NCBI GenBank assembly: GCA_030068145.1
Contig: JAPJBO010000373.1
Span: 62,001 to 126,000, forward strand
Reading direction: 5' to 3'
Length of the DNA stretch: 64,000 nucleotides
From: Diplonema papillatum
Taxonomy: Eukaryota > Euglenozoa > Diplonemea > Diplonemida > Diplonemidae
Shown here: one piece after another, positions 44,467 to 60,385 of the stretch
Position numbering within the stretch: the first letter of the stretch is position 1
Layout of the letters: each line of letters starts with the position of its first letter
Notes under the pieces: generated by a model
Told to the model about the DNA's origin: nothing
What the model saw: the letters and a program-made list of their open reading frames with translations, nothing else
The model's database searches: none
Made by a program: the position numbers and the translations under genes

Positions 44467-46093
44467 CCGCGACTTCTCGTCTCAAACCGTGTGTGGGGGT
44501 GTCGGTACACGTCGTGGCCCCCTCATCTACGTGGAATACGAGAAAATGCGGCAAAGAGATTGTCGGACGAAGGCGCCCACATACGGCCCGAGTCGTTGAG
44601 CGTCATGATATCACGACAAATTCTCCTCGCAGCCACGGCACGAGAGATGGTCTGCTGATGCTTCGGACGGGGTTGTGCCTGCTCTCGCGAAACGTCGCTG
44701 GGTGGTGACAGGTTCATAATCAGCATGGGAACCAGAATCCTCGTCGACACGCCGAGAAGTCGTGGAGGTCAGACCAAGTTGAGTCATGCAATCAGTCGTC
44801 AGATCCGTTATGGCGCATGGTTGAGAACAGACCGTCTGGGCACTAATTGCCTGTCGAGACAGGATTCCGACCGGTCGTGTCGTGCCAAGGACTTACAGCC
44901 GTTGTCTAATTCTTGGGGGTCACCCGCACCTGTTTGCGTACCTGCTGCCATCCTTAGTGTACGCAGGGTCTTCAACGCAGCTTGCATGCCGTTCCAAGGT
45001 AGTTTCGAGGGAGACTCAACAGGCACGTTAGCCGGTGGACTCGTGCCGGAGTCTGGTACTCGTTGGTAGGCATACCAATGACTCGCCACCAACAGTAGCC
45101 GTCGACGAATTCTGTGATGTTATTACAGTGCTTCTGATATTATGGAGGCAGGGGGAATGTTTCCCCTGCTTCAGCTCTCCTAGTCTCTCACGGTCCACGC
45201 ACCGCAATGCGTGACATCTAGCCTGCTTACCGTCACCAGCATCTGTGGGACTTGCGGGGGACTCCGCATCATGCCCGCGATGCCGACGTGCGAACTGACA
45301 TTCTGCTTCGTTCTTGTGGGGGTTTCATTACTTTTCACGTCTTCTGACGCTCGCGAATAGGGCGTTGAGTTTAATGGACGACACGGGCTACGAAGCAAAG
45401 CAAGTGCTTGGCGAATTTTCGGTTTGGCGCATTGCGCAGAAGACTACCCGTAGCTACCGTCGCTCGGTGTGTGGCATTGTTTCGTCATCGTCAATGAGAC
45501 ACACGGGCGAATGAAAGACTGGGCGAGAGATTGGCGTCAATAACGCGTTTCACAGAAGAGGGATGCGTGTATGGTTGCCTGTCCCAGACAGCTTGCTCTG
45601 CAGTCGTAGCAGTTTCTGATGACAGCGCTCAGCACTCTTGATTGCTCAGTACAAATCTGCTCCAGGGAGTTAAGGCTTCGGAGGAAAGTGCCTTCTGCCG
45701 AAAGGACGGCATTGCTGCGGCACCCTACATCACCCATCAAACAAGTCGAGTCGCAGCTCTTGCCAGAACGAACGGGTGTGGTTGGTTGGATGTGCAGACA
45801 TTAGCTAAATTCTTTGAACGTTACGATTTGTAGTGCTCAAGCTCGTTTTCCCGAGATGCGCATCATTTCAACTTTTCAAGGAAAAAAAAAGATTGGGGAA
45901 GAGACGGTCCGTGAAACGGGGAGCGAGCGATCCGTTACGAAAGGGCAAAGAATAGGCGGCGGACAACAGTTAGTTTCCGGAACAGGAAGCCAAAAAGAGT
46001 CTACGAAGACGACCGACTGAAGCTTTCCCTCTCTCTCTCTAATAGAAATACGAGAAAGACGACGGCAACTCCGGTTGATCGTCTGCACCTCCG
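44467..46093. other. Intergenic, nothing recognised
   Basis: Short ORFs only; no repeats that stand out. Confidence 0.5.
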
Positions 46094-46957
46094 ATGCATC
46101 CAGTGGTTTCAGTGAAATCGACCATTCAGCTGGCGGCTGACTTGCTGCGGGTGAAGGAATGCGTGTCGAAAGGCAACGTGTTCTTCCTGACGGGCGCCGG
46201 GTGTTCGACCGACAGCGGCATCCCAGATTACAGGGGGCCGAACGGGAGCTACACCCGCGGCTACAAACCTCTGCTGCACGAGCAGTTCATGCGTGAGGAG
46301 TACCACCGAAAGCGGTACTGGGTGCGGTCGATGCTCTCTTGGCCGTCTTTCAGCTCGAAGGAGCCGAACCCGTGCCACGATGCCATCGAGCGCCTGCAGA
46401 GGGCGGGCAAGATCTCGTCGCTGGTCACACAGAATGTCGACTGCCTGCACAGGCACCCGGAGACGGTGCATCTGCACGGCCGCCTAGACGAGGTGATTTG
46501 CGTGGAGTGCCAACACGTCACTCACCGCAATGAGTGGCAGGTTGAGCTGGAAAATTATAACCCCCTCGTCGCAGCCTTGGTGGACCGGCGCATGGCGCTG
46601 AACCGAAGTGACGGTGACTCAGAAGTTGGAGATGAGCATGTCGACGCTTTCATAGTCCCTCCCTGCTCCAAGTGCACCGGCCTCAAGACCAAACCACACG
46701 TTGTTCTTTTCGGGAGCGTCGTCCCGTCTCCAGTAGTCGAGTCCGTCATGCAGCAAGTCGCAGCGGCGGACGCCGCCGTATTCGTCGGCACCTCGCTGAT
46801 GGTGTTCTCGTCGTTCCGCTTCGCGCGCGCAGCTTCTCAGTTGGAAAAGCCGATCCACATCATCAACATGGGGCCCACACGGGCTGACTCCATGGCGGTC
46901 ACAAAAGTCGAAGAGCCCGTCGCCGACACCTTAGCCTTCCTGGCAGACGGTTTATGA
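46094..46957 (+). CDS. Sirtuin, class II (SIRT4-like) NAD-dependent deacylase
   Basis: 287 aa, single exon from the ATG at 46094. The NAD-binding motif GAGCSTDSGIPDYRG is at 34-48, then a SIRT4-type helix region (RYWVRSMLSWPSFSSKEPNPCHDAIERL), TQNVDCLH (~112-119) and the catalytic His in LHGRLDE (~130). The first zinc pair CVEC is at ~137-140 and the second CSKC at ~191-194. GTSLMVFSSFRFA and INMGPTRADSMA match the cofactor-binding end of class II enzymes. Differences: KPHVVLFGS stands where most sirtuins have KPDVVFFGE/D, and the spacing between the zinc pairs includes an acidic insert. Such enzymes remove acyl groups from Lys or transfer ADP-ribose, often in mitochondria; no clear targeting peptide is visible here. 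Confidence 0.9.
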   Translation: MHPVVSVKSTIQLAADLLRVKECVSKGNVFFLTGAGCSTDSGIPDYRGPNGSYTRGYKPLLHEQFMREEYHRKRYWVRSMLSWPSFSSKEPNPCHDAIERLQRAGKISSLVTQNVDCLHRHPETVHLHGRLDEVICVECQHVTHRNEWQVELENYNPLVAALVDRRMALNRSDGDSEVGDEHVDAFIVPPCSKCTGLKTKPHVVLFGSVVPSPVVESVMQQVAAADAAVFVGTSLMVFSSFRFARAASQLEKPIHIINMGPTRADSMAVTKVEEPVADTLAFLADGL

Positions 46958-48772
46958 ACCTGGCAGCAAGACTGCCTAGACTTCAGCCACACTTGCATTT
47001 GACAGGCCTGTTCTCCGGTAACGAAACTGCTGATCGTCGAAGTCCAAACACCGTCTTCGGGATTGCAGTACCGTCTCTGATCGTCGTGTCTGTGTGACGC
47101 TGCAAGTCGCAGCGGGAGGTGCCGCAGTGTATATCAGCATCGCTCTAGATGTTGTTTTCGGCTCCGTTTCGCGACATCTCAATTAGAAACGATGGTCCGC
47201 ACCAACATAGCACATGGGAGACCCTAGGGCGGTAGAAGAACCCGTTCGCTGCCACTCTGGCCCTTTCAGCCAACGACTTCTAAACTAAACAGCTGCTGAC
47301 AGGGAAGCTGACTTCAGTTAACCATGCAATTGACAGCACGAAGCGACGATGTCTGCAAGCGCCGAAAGGGATTTAAGCATACCCAGTATACAGTGACTTG
47401 ACTGGCAATGCCTCCATGATTCTGTCTCGGGAAAGAACGGGCTACACAATGCTGGTTCTTTCCGCATCATGGAACCAACCTTTAAGATTCTGTGCGGGTG
47501 CTCTTCAAAAACCCTGGCCGGCCGTTTGTAAGTGAAGAAAAAAACGAAGCAAGCCTGTCCGTAAATGGCTATTGTTGCGCACACAGCGGTGAACAGCTGA
47601 CTTCAGCCGAAGTGTGAGACGCAGTTCAATACTTTTGATTACGGGCTGCTTTGTAAATTAGGAATACTCGAGGAAGCAGCCAGTTCCTAGGCTGCATCCT
47701 TGTGTTGTGTACAGCGGATCGGGGGCCTTGCCAGCCTCTTCACTACAGGACACCTTTCGCGATCAGTAGATTGGATAGTCGGAACTGGGAGTGAACAGCT
47801 TAGTTGAGTTCCAGCTTTTGACTGAGCAGGTGTGAAGGGAGGGGTCGGTCCTGCCTCTGACTCCCGCAGTCATCCTGCCTCTGACTCCCGCAGTCATGAA
47901 AAGCGTAAGCCCAAGAGGTCAGGTCTACTCAACCGTTGCCTGCAGATTTTGCATACTTCCGAAAAAGCACGCAGTTTCCCCGCCCCCGCCCCAATTCCAT
48001 GTGCACACATGCGGCACCTCCGAGAATATTTCGTTGTCTTGCCCCTTACACCCCCTCTCTTCCGTGAGAAGCAGGAAAACGAGAAATACAAAAAAATACG
48101 CATTGTCGCCATCCTTCCCTTTTCTCTGTGCACACAGCATGGAGGCACGATTTTTGACCTGCGCAAGTGCTTTGGAACTCAGGGTGGAGGGCACTGAACG
48201 TGGCTCCTGCAGTTTGACGGAAGCTCGTCAACATTTCCTACGTGTGTTTTTTTCAGCAAAGATTCACGAAGAACGTTGACAATGCAAACGCGGAAGCGTA
48301 CAACGTTTCTCGATCAGAAGCATGGGGCCCATCAGAAAAGCCCTAAAAGGGGGTAGAGGAGGCCAGTTTGAGAGCTATTAGTCAGAAGATGCACGTGCCA
48401 GAATAGCAAAGCAGTAGCAAGTGCTGCGTGTGTCCCATGGGTTTATGAACACGATCGACGATGGAACGGTTTCGTAAATTGTAAATTCTATCGTCTCCAC
48501 GCAAGGCGGGTTCCGTTTGTAACGACTCCAGCGTGGTTTGCGGGTAGCTCGCGGAACTAAGTTTCCGTTTCCATGTTTTGAGTAAACCGGGTGGGAACAT
48601 GCCAACTTACGCTCCCCCGCCCAGGTCGTCCGCTAAGCCCAGCTGTGCCCGAGTGCTGTCCATCATCGACCCCCCTCCTTTTTGCCTGCTATTCCGGTAT
48701 CGGTGCCAATTGCAACGAAAATAGGCAATTACGACTATTTCTTTTCTGATAATACAAAACTCCGACACCAAA
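46958..48772. other. Intergenic, nothing recognised
   Basis: A 24-bp tandem duplication (CTGCCTCTGACTCCCGCAGT twice) lies at 47850-47898. No gene is supported. Confidence 0.5.
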
Positions 48773-50350
48773 ATGGCGAGCGCACAAGAGATGTTGGTGA
48801 AGATGGCAGTTGCTCGCGGTGAGGAGGTTGCGGAAGTGAGGAGGGTGCGGCTGGTGAATGCTACGTACGAAGTGGTGGAGAGCATGGCACGCGGCATGGC
48901 AAGAGGAGACTTCGCCTTGCAGTACTTTGACGAAGAAGGTGACTTAGTGACAATGAGCTCGCAGGAAGAGTTTGACGAGTTCGTGGCCTCGTGCGGGGCT
49001 GGCAAGCCGTTGCACGTGCGCATCGCACTTCAAACAAGGCTGCACCGTGAGGGGAACCGCACGCATGCTCACACGAGCAGGCATATGGAGAGTCACAGTC
49101 ACGAGCAGCGGCGAAGCAAATGCAGCAGGCACGCGAGACGCGAAGGCAACGAGCGGACGCAGAGGGACGTCGAAGCCCCGGACTTTGTCCGCCCGCAGTG
49201 GCGCCGTGCCAAGGTCTGCCACCAACAGCAGCAGAGCTTCGGTGTCGCAAATGACGTGCCGCGGCGGGGCGTTTGCAGTGCGCACGCAGCCAACACGAGA
49301 CGACGAGCGCGCAGCGCGCCACCCAGCAACAATCTTCGGACTTTGCCGACCCACAGCCACGGAAAAAGAGGCATCGTCGGATGCCAAGCGAGGTCCTTCA
49401 GAAGCAGCAGTAGTGTGGTAGTCAGACGGTCGGCGTCTTGCGGCGTGCGACGGTTGAGAAACGTCGGTAGAGCTAGCCGTCTCAGAAGTTGCGGAAGGAA
49501 GGCGGCTGACGTGGGAGCAAGTTTGCATCACCGCCGGTGCAGCTCGAAACGCGAGGGCCGAGGCATGAGAAGGCACTCCTTCTTCTGGATGCGGATGCTG
49601 TTCTGGCAGCAGGCTTTGAACCGTTGTAGAACCAGCGGCCTGAAGCGTGAAGTGCGCACGAGGCAATGCGCCCTGCGGAAATGGCACGGCAGGACGACGA
49701 ACGAACGTGTGAGAAGAGAACAGGTTACTCGCAGGCGATTGGCACGGTACGCTACTCGCAGCCTTCGCAGAAGCCTCAGCTCCGAGCACAAATGCAGGGG
49801 CGACATGCGACGCTGCGACATGCAGAAGTGGCAAGGCAGGATGCACTCGAAGACTAGTGAACGAGTGGCAAGAGATCAAGTGGCCCGTGTGCGCTGTGCG
49901 ATGCATGCTATTCGGAACTTTTGCAGAAACGGCGGCCTGAAGCGCGAATGCCGGCGCATGAGGCACTGCACCATGCGGAACTGGCAAGGTAGGATGCAGT
50001 CGACTCATGAACGCTTGGGAAGGGATCAAGTTGCCTACAAACACTGGTCAACGCGTGTTCCTCGTAACCATTGCAGAAAAGGCAGCCTCGAGCGCGGGCA
50101 TCGAGGCATGCCCCACGGTTCCATGTGCCGGTCTCCCTGCAAGATGTCCAGAGCCCTCTCATGCGAGAGAAGAGAGGAAGTTGCTCGCGCGCATCATGAT
50201 TTGCACGCTTTTTACGCGAGAACACCGCAGGTTGTGTCTCCCGCGCACGTTAAATGTGGCAGGTCAGACAGGAGACATCGTGTCAAAGACGCACACACCC
50301 CGTTCGCCTTTACGATGAACCTCAGAAAGAAGTGCGCGACCGTTGTCTGA
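48773..50350 (+). CDS. PB1-domain protein; C-terminal frame uncertain
   Basis: The ATG at 48773 begins MASAQEMLVKMAVARG. Residues ~20-85 form a PB1 domain: VRRVRLVNATYEVV, then the acidic OPCA-type motif QYFDEEGDLVTMSSQEEFDEF. PB1 domains dimerise head to tail in signalling and autophagy scaffolds. The same frame stays open to 50350 (525 aa), but after residue ~90 it is unusually rich in Arg, Cys, His and Trp, like an out-of-frame reading, and a 366-codon antisense frame is open over the same DNA. The true C-terminus may therefore lie in another frame reached by splicing. The DNA at ~49620-50160 contains about four degenerate ~145-bp tandem units. Confidence 0.6.
   Translation: MASAQEMLVKMAVARGEEVAEVRRVRLVNATYEVVESMARGMARGDFALQYFDEEGDLVTMSSQEEFDEFVASCGAGKPLHVRIALQTRLHREGNRTHAHTSRHMESHSHEQRRSKCSRHARREGNERTQRDVEAPDFVRPQWRRAKVCHQQQQSFGVANDVPRRGVCSAHAANTRRRARSAPPSNNLRTLPTHSHGKRGIVGCQARSFRSSSSVVVRRSASCGVRRLRNVGRASRLRSCGRKAADVGASLHHRRCSSKREGRGMRRHSFFWMRMLFWQQALNRCRTSGLKREVRTRQCALRKWHGRTTNERVRREQVTRRRLARYATRSLRRSLSSEHKCRGDMRRCDMQKWQGRMHSKTSERVARDQVARVRCAMHAIRNFCRNGGLKRECRRMRHCTMRNWQGRMQSTHERLGRDQVAYKHWSTRVPRNHCRKGSLERGHRGMPHGSMCRSPCKMSRALSCERREEVARAHHDLHAFYARTPQVVSPAHVKCGRSDRRHRVKDAHTPFAFTMNLRKKCATVV
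49620..50160 (+). repeat. Degenerate ~145-bp tandem repeat, about four units
   Basis: In the PB1 frame each unit translates to the pattern (S/G)LKRE....MR.C.MRKWQGR......ER..RDQVA, seen at least three times with diverged flanking units. Confidence 0.55.
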
Positions 50351-51060
50351 TGGAAACGTATGCAAGCCATCTACCGGAATGAAAAGTAGACGCTTAAGTC
50401 TCGACCCACCAGCACGGTCGCCTGTTGCCTGCTCTAGCCCAAAAGTCTGTCGTCGAAATGACGCACCCTCACTCTCTCGCTGACCCCTCACTCCCCCCCG
50501 ATACACCCCATTACATTTCCTCCCCCGGTTCCGTTTCTAGCTCCTACATTTTCCCCGACTTCTCTCTTTGAAACAGACCTTTCTTTTCGTATTTTTGCGG
50601 TCGAGTACCGTCCAATAAGTGGGAGTTTCCCACGCAGCTAACCCTTTTATAAACCAAATGAAGATTGCGAAGCTTTTTGCTTCTCATTATCGACGCTCGC
50701 TCTCCAGCACAGAAGATGCTGTTGTTTTCTTTTCCCCGATCGTTTCCTTGGCCGCGAACGGTTCTGATCCTTTTCCCAGCTTTCTCACAACTAGCGTCAG
50801 CTCAGAAACAAAGACGATTCCGAACTGGTGTGCATGGTCGTGGGTCAGTTGAAGGGATCAACCAGCTAAGTCAAAAGTATTGGCTCGGGCCCAGCCAGGT
50901 GGTACTGCGGTAGAACTGCTTTTCGGCACATAATAGTGGTAGAACCAAGGTTTCGCACTTAGGCTTGCACCAAGCTGACTTTCTCGCTTACGCGTTGCTT
51001 ATGTAAAAGCATGCACCAGAGACCGGTCGGTCGGGAGGGGTCAAGGGTGGGCCGGAAGCA
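50351..51060. other. Intergenic, nothing recognised
   Basis: AT/CT-rich stretches, no gene. Confidence 0.5.
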
Positions 51061-52203
51061 ATGGACTATCCGATCCCCGATGCACTCGGCGGTATATGCG
51101 AGGTGGTGGAAGGAGAGATCGTGGCGACCACCGAAAAGGAAACCGCGCAGCTCGCCCGGCAGCACTTCAAGCTCCTCTGCGGGGGCCCCGGCGTGTCGCT
51201 GAAGAGGAACAGAGAAGGCGTGATCCCCGTCGGCCGGAAGCTCCGGGTGGGCATCGTGCTGGCAGGGGGCGTCGCGCCCGGTTGCGTGGAGCTCGTCGTC
51301 GGGCTTCGAAACGCGCTCGCGCAGTGGAACGGCGGCTCCGAGCTTTTCGGGGTCAAGGGTGGGTTCCGCGGGTTAATGGCGGAAGACTTCGTCGTCCTCG
51401 ACAAGGCGACCGTCAGAGACCTGCAGCACACGACGGGGCTCGCCGTGATCGGCTCGGGGAAGATCCCGCTGAGTGACAGTCAGATCGAGCTCTGCGCCAG
51501 GAGTGCAACGAAGAATAAGTTGACGGGCCTCGTGGTTTTGGGCGGGTGCGAGGCGATGCTGGACGCCCTCCGACTCGGACACGTCCTGAAAGCGGGCGGG
51601 CAGCCGACCTGCGTGCTGAGCGTCGCGAAGGAAGCAGAGGGCGTCTACTGCAATAACGACGGCACCACGGGGTCTTCATCGCGGTCGGTCGACGTGGGGT
51701 ACGGATTCGACTCCACCGTCAAGTTCTACTCTTTTCTCGTCGGGAACCTCGCCGTCGAAGCTCGGTCTTCCGGCTGCGGCTACCACTTTGTGCGGTTGAA
51801 GGGCGCGCACAACAGCTTCTCGGTGCTGGAAACCGCGCTGCACACTCATCCGAACCTCTGCTTCATCGGCGAAGAACTGCGGTCCCTCAGAAGGACGCTG
51901 TCCGACGTCATCTCCGAGATGGCGGACGTGGTGTGCAGCCGGGCGCTCGCCGGCAAGTACCACGGTGTCTTCTTGTTCCCGGAGGCGGTTCTGTCTTTCA
52001 TCGCCGAGGTGGACGAGCTGCTGCAGGAGGTGTCCTCCATCGCCAGCCTGCACGCCCTCGACGCGTCGTACCGCCTCCAGGGCGAGTACAACAAAGTCAC
52101 CGACGCCAGATCCGCCGACATCCCGGTTCCCGAAATCCTCGCTCGGCTGTCGCCCAGTTGCCGCGCTTTCGCTTCCACCCTACCGCTGTGGTACCTTGAG
52201 CAG
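51061..52203 (+). CDS. Tandem PFP-type phosphofructokinase-like gene, exon 1 of 3 (first core domain)
   Basis: The ATG at 51061 starts MDYPIPDALGGICEVVEGE. It encodes the first core domain of a pyrophosphate-type PFK: LAGGVAPG (68-74) for the GGPAPG loop, GYGFDSTVKFYSFLVGN for the family's FGFDTA-K-YSELIGN, ALHTHPN, and FLFPEAV in place of the PEG motif. The phosphate/catalytic GGDDSNT motif reads GGCEAML (161-167), PKTIDGD reads AKEAEG (189-194), and LMGRSASH reads LKGAHNS. The exon ends WYLEQ at 52203 with donor GTATCT and joins in phase 0 to 52645. The three exons encode 1120 aa with two PFP units. Fused PFP units are known from apicomplexan PFKs. Loss of catalytic residues makes an active first half doubtful. 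Confidence 0.8.
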
Positions 52204-52644
52204 GTATCTGGTCGGCACGACGCGTTTAGCGAAACCGGTATACATCAATCTCTTTGTCTCTTTCCCCCTTTTTTGTGTTCGAAAAGTGCGCCAAGCGCGG
52301 CAAGATGCGCGAAAAGTGGAAACAAAGTGTTGTCGATGGGTTAACCCGGCCCTGGCCCTGTGCGGACGATCGGGGGCACGCCCGCGCACGTACGGTAGAC
52401 AGCTAGGTCGGCTGTGCCAAAGTCGGGTGCCATCACCCACACTCATACAGGGCCGCGGCCGCATCAACGGCAAAAACGACTTACAGTCAGAGTAGTGTGG
52501 GGTAGGAGTGAGGCGACCGGGAACACCCTGGAGAGACGGTCTCTCTCGCTCAAGGTTTAGCCAGATACAATGATAACAGGGTAGGGTGTACCCTTAGGCA
52601 GTAGTTGGTTTCTTCATTACAAACCCCTTGGGCTGCGAGTGCAG
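52204..52644 (+). other. Intron 1 of the tandem PFP gene
   Basis: 441 nt, GTATCT...GTGCAG, phase 0. It contains a GCGACCG...GGAGAGA segment (52510-52545) resembling the repeat at 38689 and 54964. Confidence 0.65.
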
Positions 52645-54625
52645 GGATTTCCAGCTTACCACATCGAAAACACAGGCATCGCTCACGTGCAAGTCGAACG
52701 GTTGTTCTCGACCCTCGTAGCAGACGAGCTGAAAAAGCGGGAAAACAGCGGACGGTACCTGCCGTCGGCGGATCCGAGGCAGGCCTTCAAGCCCCACCAT
52801 CACTACTTCGGCTACGAGTCGCGCAGCCAGGAGCCATCTGAGATCGATCGCTGCCTGGGATACGCTCTCGGGCACTCCGTGCAAGCGCTGCTCACGACGG
52901 AATACACCGGGTATCTGGTGCGCATGTCGAACCCGAGCGACGACCCGAGGCAGTGGGTGCCGCAGGCTTCCCCCCTTTCCGCGATGATTGTCGGGAAGAA
53001 GGTCAGGTACCCCACGTCTGGGGACACCGGGTGGGGCACCCGCGTCGTGCCGAAAATCAAGGCCGGCGAGGTCAACTTGGACACGTACGCGTTCCAGTCG
53101 CTTTGCATGCTGAGGGAGCGCTGGAAGGTGGACGACGAGTACCGCGCGTCGAGCGGGTTTTGGTCAACGGGAATGAGCGTCGTGCCGAGACTCGAAGCCC
53201 TGCATCGGAAGCATGCAGGCCAAGGGTTGCTCGTCAGCGACGAGGACAAGTGGACGGAACTGTGCGAGTTGGTGAAGCGGACGGTGGTCGACGAAAGCGC
53301 CTTCGTTCGAAACCGGCTGCGCAGCAAGACGCGGCTGCCGATGGTGCTCCGCGGCGGCTGCCGGATCACACGTCTGATGGGGTCTTTCCAAGTCGTGTCG
53401 AACAGCACGCAGGCTGGCTTCCTCACCGGGCGGCCGCTCTCCGTCGCCGTCCTGTTCTCGGGGAAGCCTTCCTCCGGCGAGCACAACGTCCTGGCCGGCG
53501 CGTTCGACCATTTGAAGGCCAAAAACGCCGAAACGACTGTCCTGGGCGTGCACAACGGGTTCGAGGGACTCGCCAAAGGGAACCTCGTCCACGTGACGGA
53601 GGAGTTGCTGGCGAGCGTGCGGAACCAGGGAGGGGGTTACCTGTTGGGCACCGACACCTCGCGCGCGTTTTCGGACCGGTCGCTCGGAGCGTGCTGCGAA
53701 ACCATCGCAAAGTGGCAGTTGGACGGCGTGCTGGTGGTGGCGGACAGGACTGGTCTGTCGACGGGGCATCGGCTGGCGTCGATACTGAATGAGATGTTTC
53801 TACGTTGCAAGGTCAGTTTCGCGGTGCGATCCGCCGAAGGCGACACGCGAGCAGCGCCTTTCAACCACATTCCCATCGGCTTCGACACGTCCGCGAAGAC
53901 GTCGAGCCTCCTCGTTTCCAACATCATGGAAGACTCGCGGACGTCGAACAACCGTTGGCACTTCGTTCGCGCCATCGGGCGGCACTCCTCGCATCTCGTC
54001 GTCGAAACCTCGCTGAACACCCGGCCTAACTACACGATAACCGTGGAGCACATTGTCCAGCATCGTACCACTTTAATGGACCTAGTCCGGCAAGTCGCGT
54101 CGTTGGTGTCCGCTCGATACAAAACCAACCACAAGCTACACGGAGTCGTGCTCCTTCCAGAGGGACTTTCGACCTCCCTCTCAGACATCAACCACCTCAT
54201 TCAAGAGCTCAACAGCGTACAGTGGGTCGGCTTCCCATCCGGCTCAATGATATCCGTCGTTGGTGGCGTGAGTGCTGCTTCGAAACAACTCCTCGCCCGC
54301 ATGCCCGACTGGGCAAAAACGCAGCTCTTCACAGACCGTGATGCTGACAACCGTGTCCGGTCCAGTGCTATGGACCCCGAGCGCCTTCTAGCAGCGATGG
54401 TGTCGTCTTACTTGAGGGAGACCGACCCGGACGTTCCGTTCAGGTACTGGTGCCACTCTCTGTGCCATCAAACGCGGTCTTCCCTGACCAGCAACTTCGA
54501 CTGCGATTACGCCTACGTCCTCGGCCATCTCGCTGGGCTCCTGCTCGAAGACCTCGACACTCCATCAGGCCTCGTGGCCGCTGCTTCAAACCTAGGTCAG
54601 CCAGTTGACCAGTGGGAACTCTTTG
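52645..54625 (+). CDS. Tandem PFP-like gene, exon 2 of 3 (end of domain 1, core of domain 2)
   Basis: It starts GFPAYHIENTG. The helical C-terminal part of domain 1 follows (CHFFGYQAR-like HHYFGYESR, ALGHSVQALLTTEYTGYLV, and AFQSLCMLRERWKVDDEYR). Domain 2 begins around 53200: SGKPSSGEHNVLAGAFD for the GG-HNV loop, GFDTSAKTSSLLVSN, AIGRHSSHLVVETSLNTRPN (the GR-SSH of the MGR motif is kept), LLPEGLSTSL (PEG kept), and NFDCDYAYVLGH. The GGDDSNT motif appears as ADRTGLST, and TIDGD is not kept (RSAEGD). The frame would stop at 54657, missing the last PFP helices. A phase-1 donor (G|GTATGC at 54625/54626) avoids that stop and connects to 60147. Confidence 0.8.
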
Positions 54626-55016
54626 GTATGCTGCATTTTCGTGACGGAAATCGTTAAAATGTGAGCTTGTTGGTTATTTGTTCTGTTCAATATGCAAGGC
54701 ACGAGCCATTCGGGCTTTGTCAAGGCCATGCAAGCTGTCAATTGCGGAAGTCTTGAAAGCGTCCAGCGAGGCGCAAGCAGCCAAACACTTATAGCCGCCA
54801 TCTGGGTTGAACCGGACTCCGGACAAACCGAACCCATCCTCCGGGGGTCGCGGGTTCCTCGATCAATTGCACATCTGCATGTCCGTTCAACGACTCGCAT
54901 GCAGGCTCACCACGGAGGCTGGTAACAACTGTGTGGTCAAAGGAAAAGAAAGCGCCCTTCTAATGGGGCGACCGGATACTCCTCGGAGAGATGGTCTGGT
55001 CCCTGCACTCCAACTC

Positions 55017-60087
<5,071 letters not shown>

Positions 60088-60146
60088 TCTCTCTCTCTCT
60101 CTCTCCGTCTTTTCTATCCTAATCTTTTAAGTACACACACCCACAG

Positions 60147-60385
60147 GCATCCCGATCAAGGCGTTGTTTCCGCACGTGAAAGACGTCGACAAGAACGTGC
60201 TGCTTCCTCACGTCCCCGTCGACTTAGCCGGTCGGGTGTACCAGCAACTCCGCGATCGCGAGGAGTCGTGGAGGCTTGTAGACGCGTACCCGCTTCGTTC
60301 GGACATCGCGCATTTCAAAGCGGTCCTGGATCACCGGGGCTCGCGAACCGTCGAGATCGAGTCCGCCCCGTTGCCCAAGCTATAG
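60147..60385 (+). CDS. Tandem PFP-like gene, exon 3 of 3 (C-terminal helix of domain 2)
   Basis: The acceptor CCCACAG ends at 60146. The split codon G|GC rejoins as Gly, giving WELF-GIPIKALFPHV, which matches the family's EW-GG-PL-M stretch. It is followed by VDLAGRVYQQLRDREESWRLVDAYP, equivalent to the AFQSLCMLRERWKVDDEYR helix at the end of domain 1. The stop is at 60383-60385. Codon use and GC content match exons 1-2. Without this exon the protein would lack about 78 residues at its end. Prediction only; no transcript evidence. Confidence 0.75.

Noticed and set aside
48944-50044. 366-codon antisense ORF over the PB1 gene
   Set aside because: It overlaps the convincing PB1 domain on the other strand and is low-complexity Ala/Ser/Pro; kept only as a reason to doubt the sense C-terminus.
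54626-54657. Natural C-terminus of the PFP protein at 54657
   Set aside because: It would end inside the conserved EW-GG-PL stretch; the spliced exon at 60147 restores the expected ending in frame.
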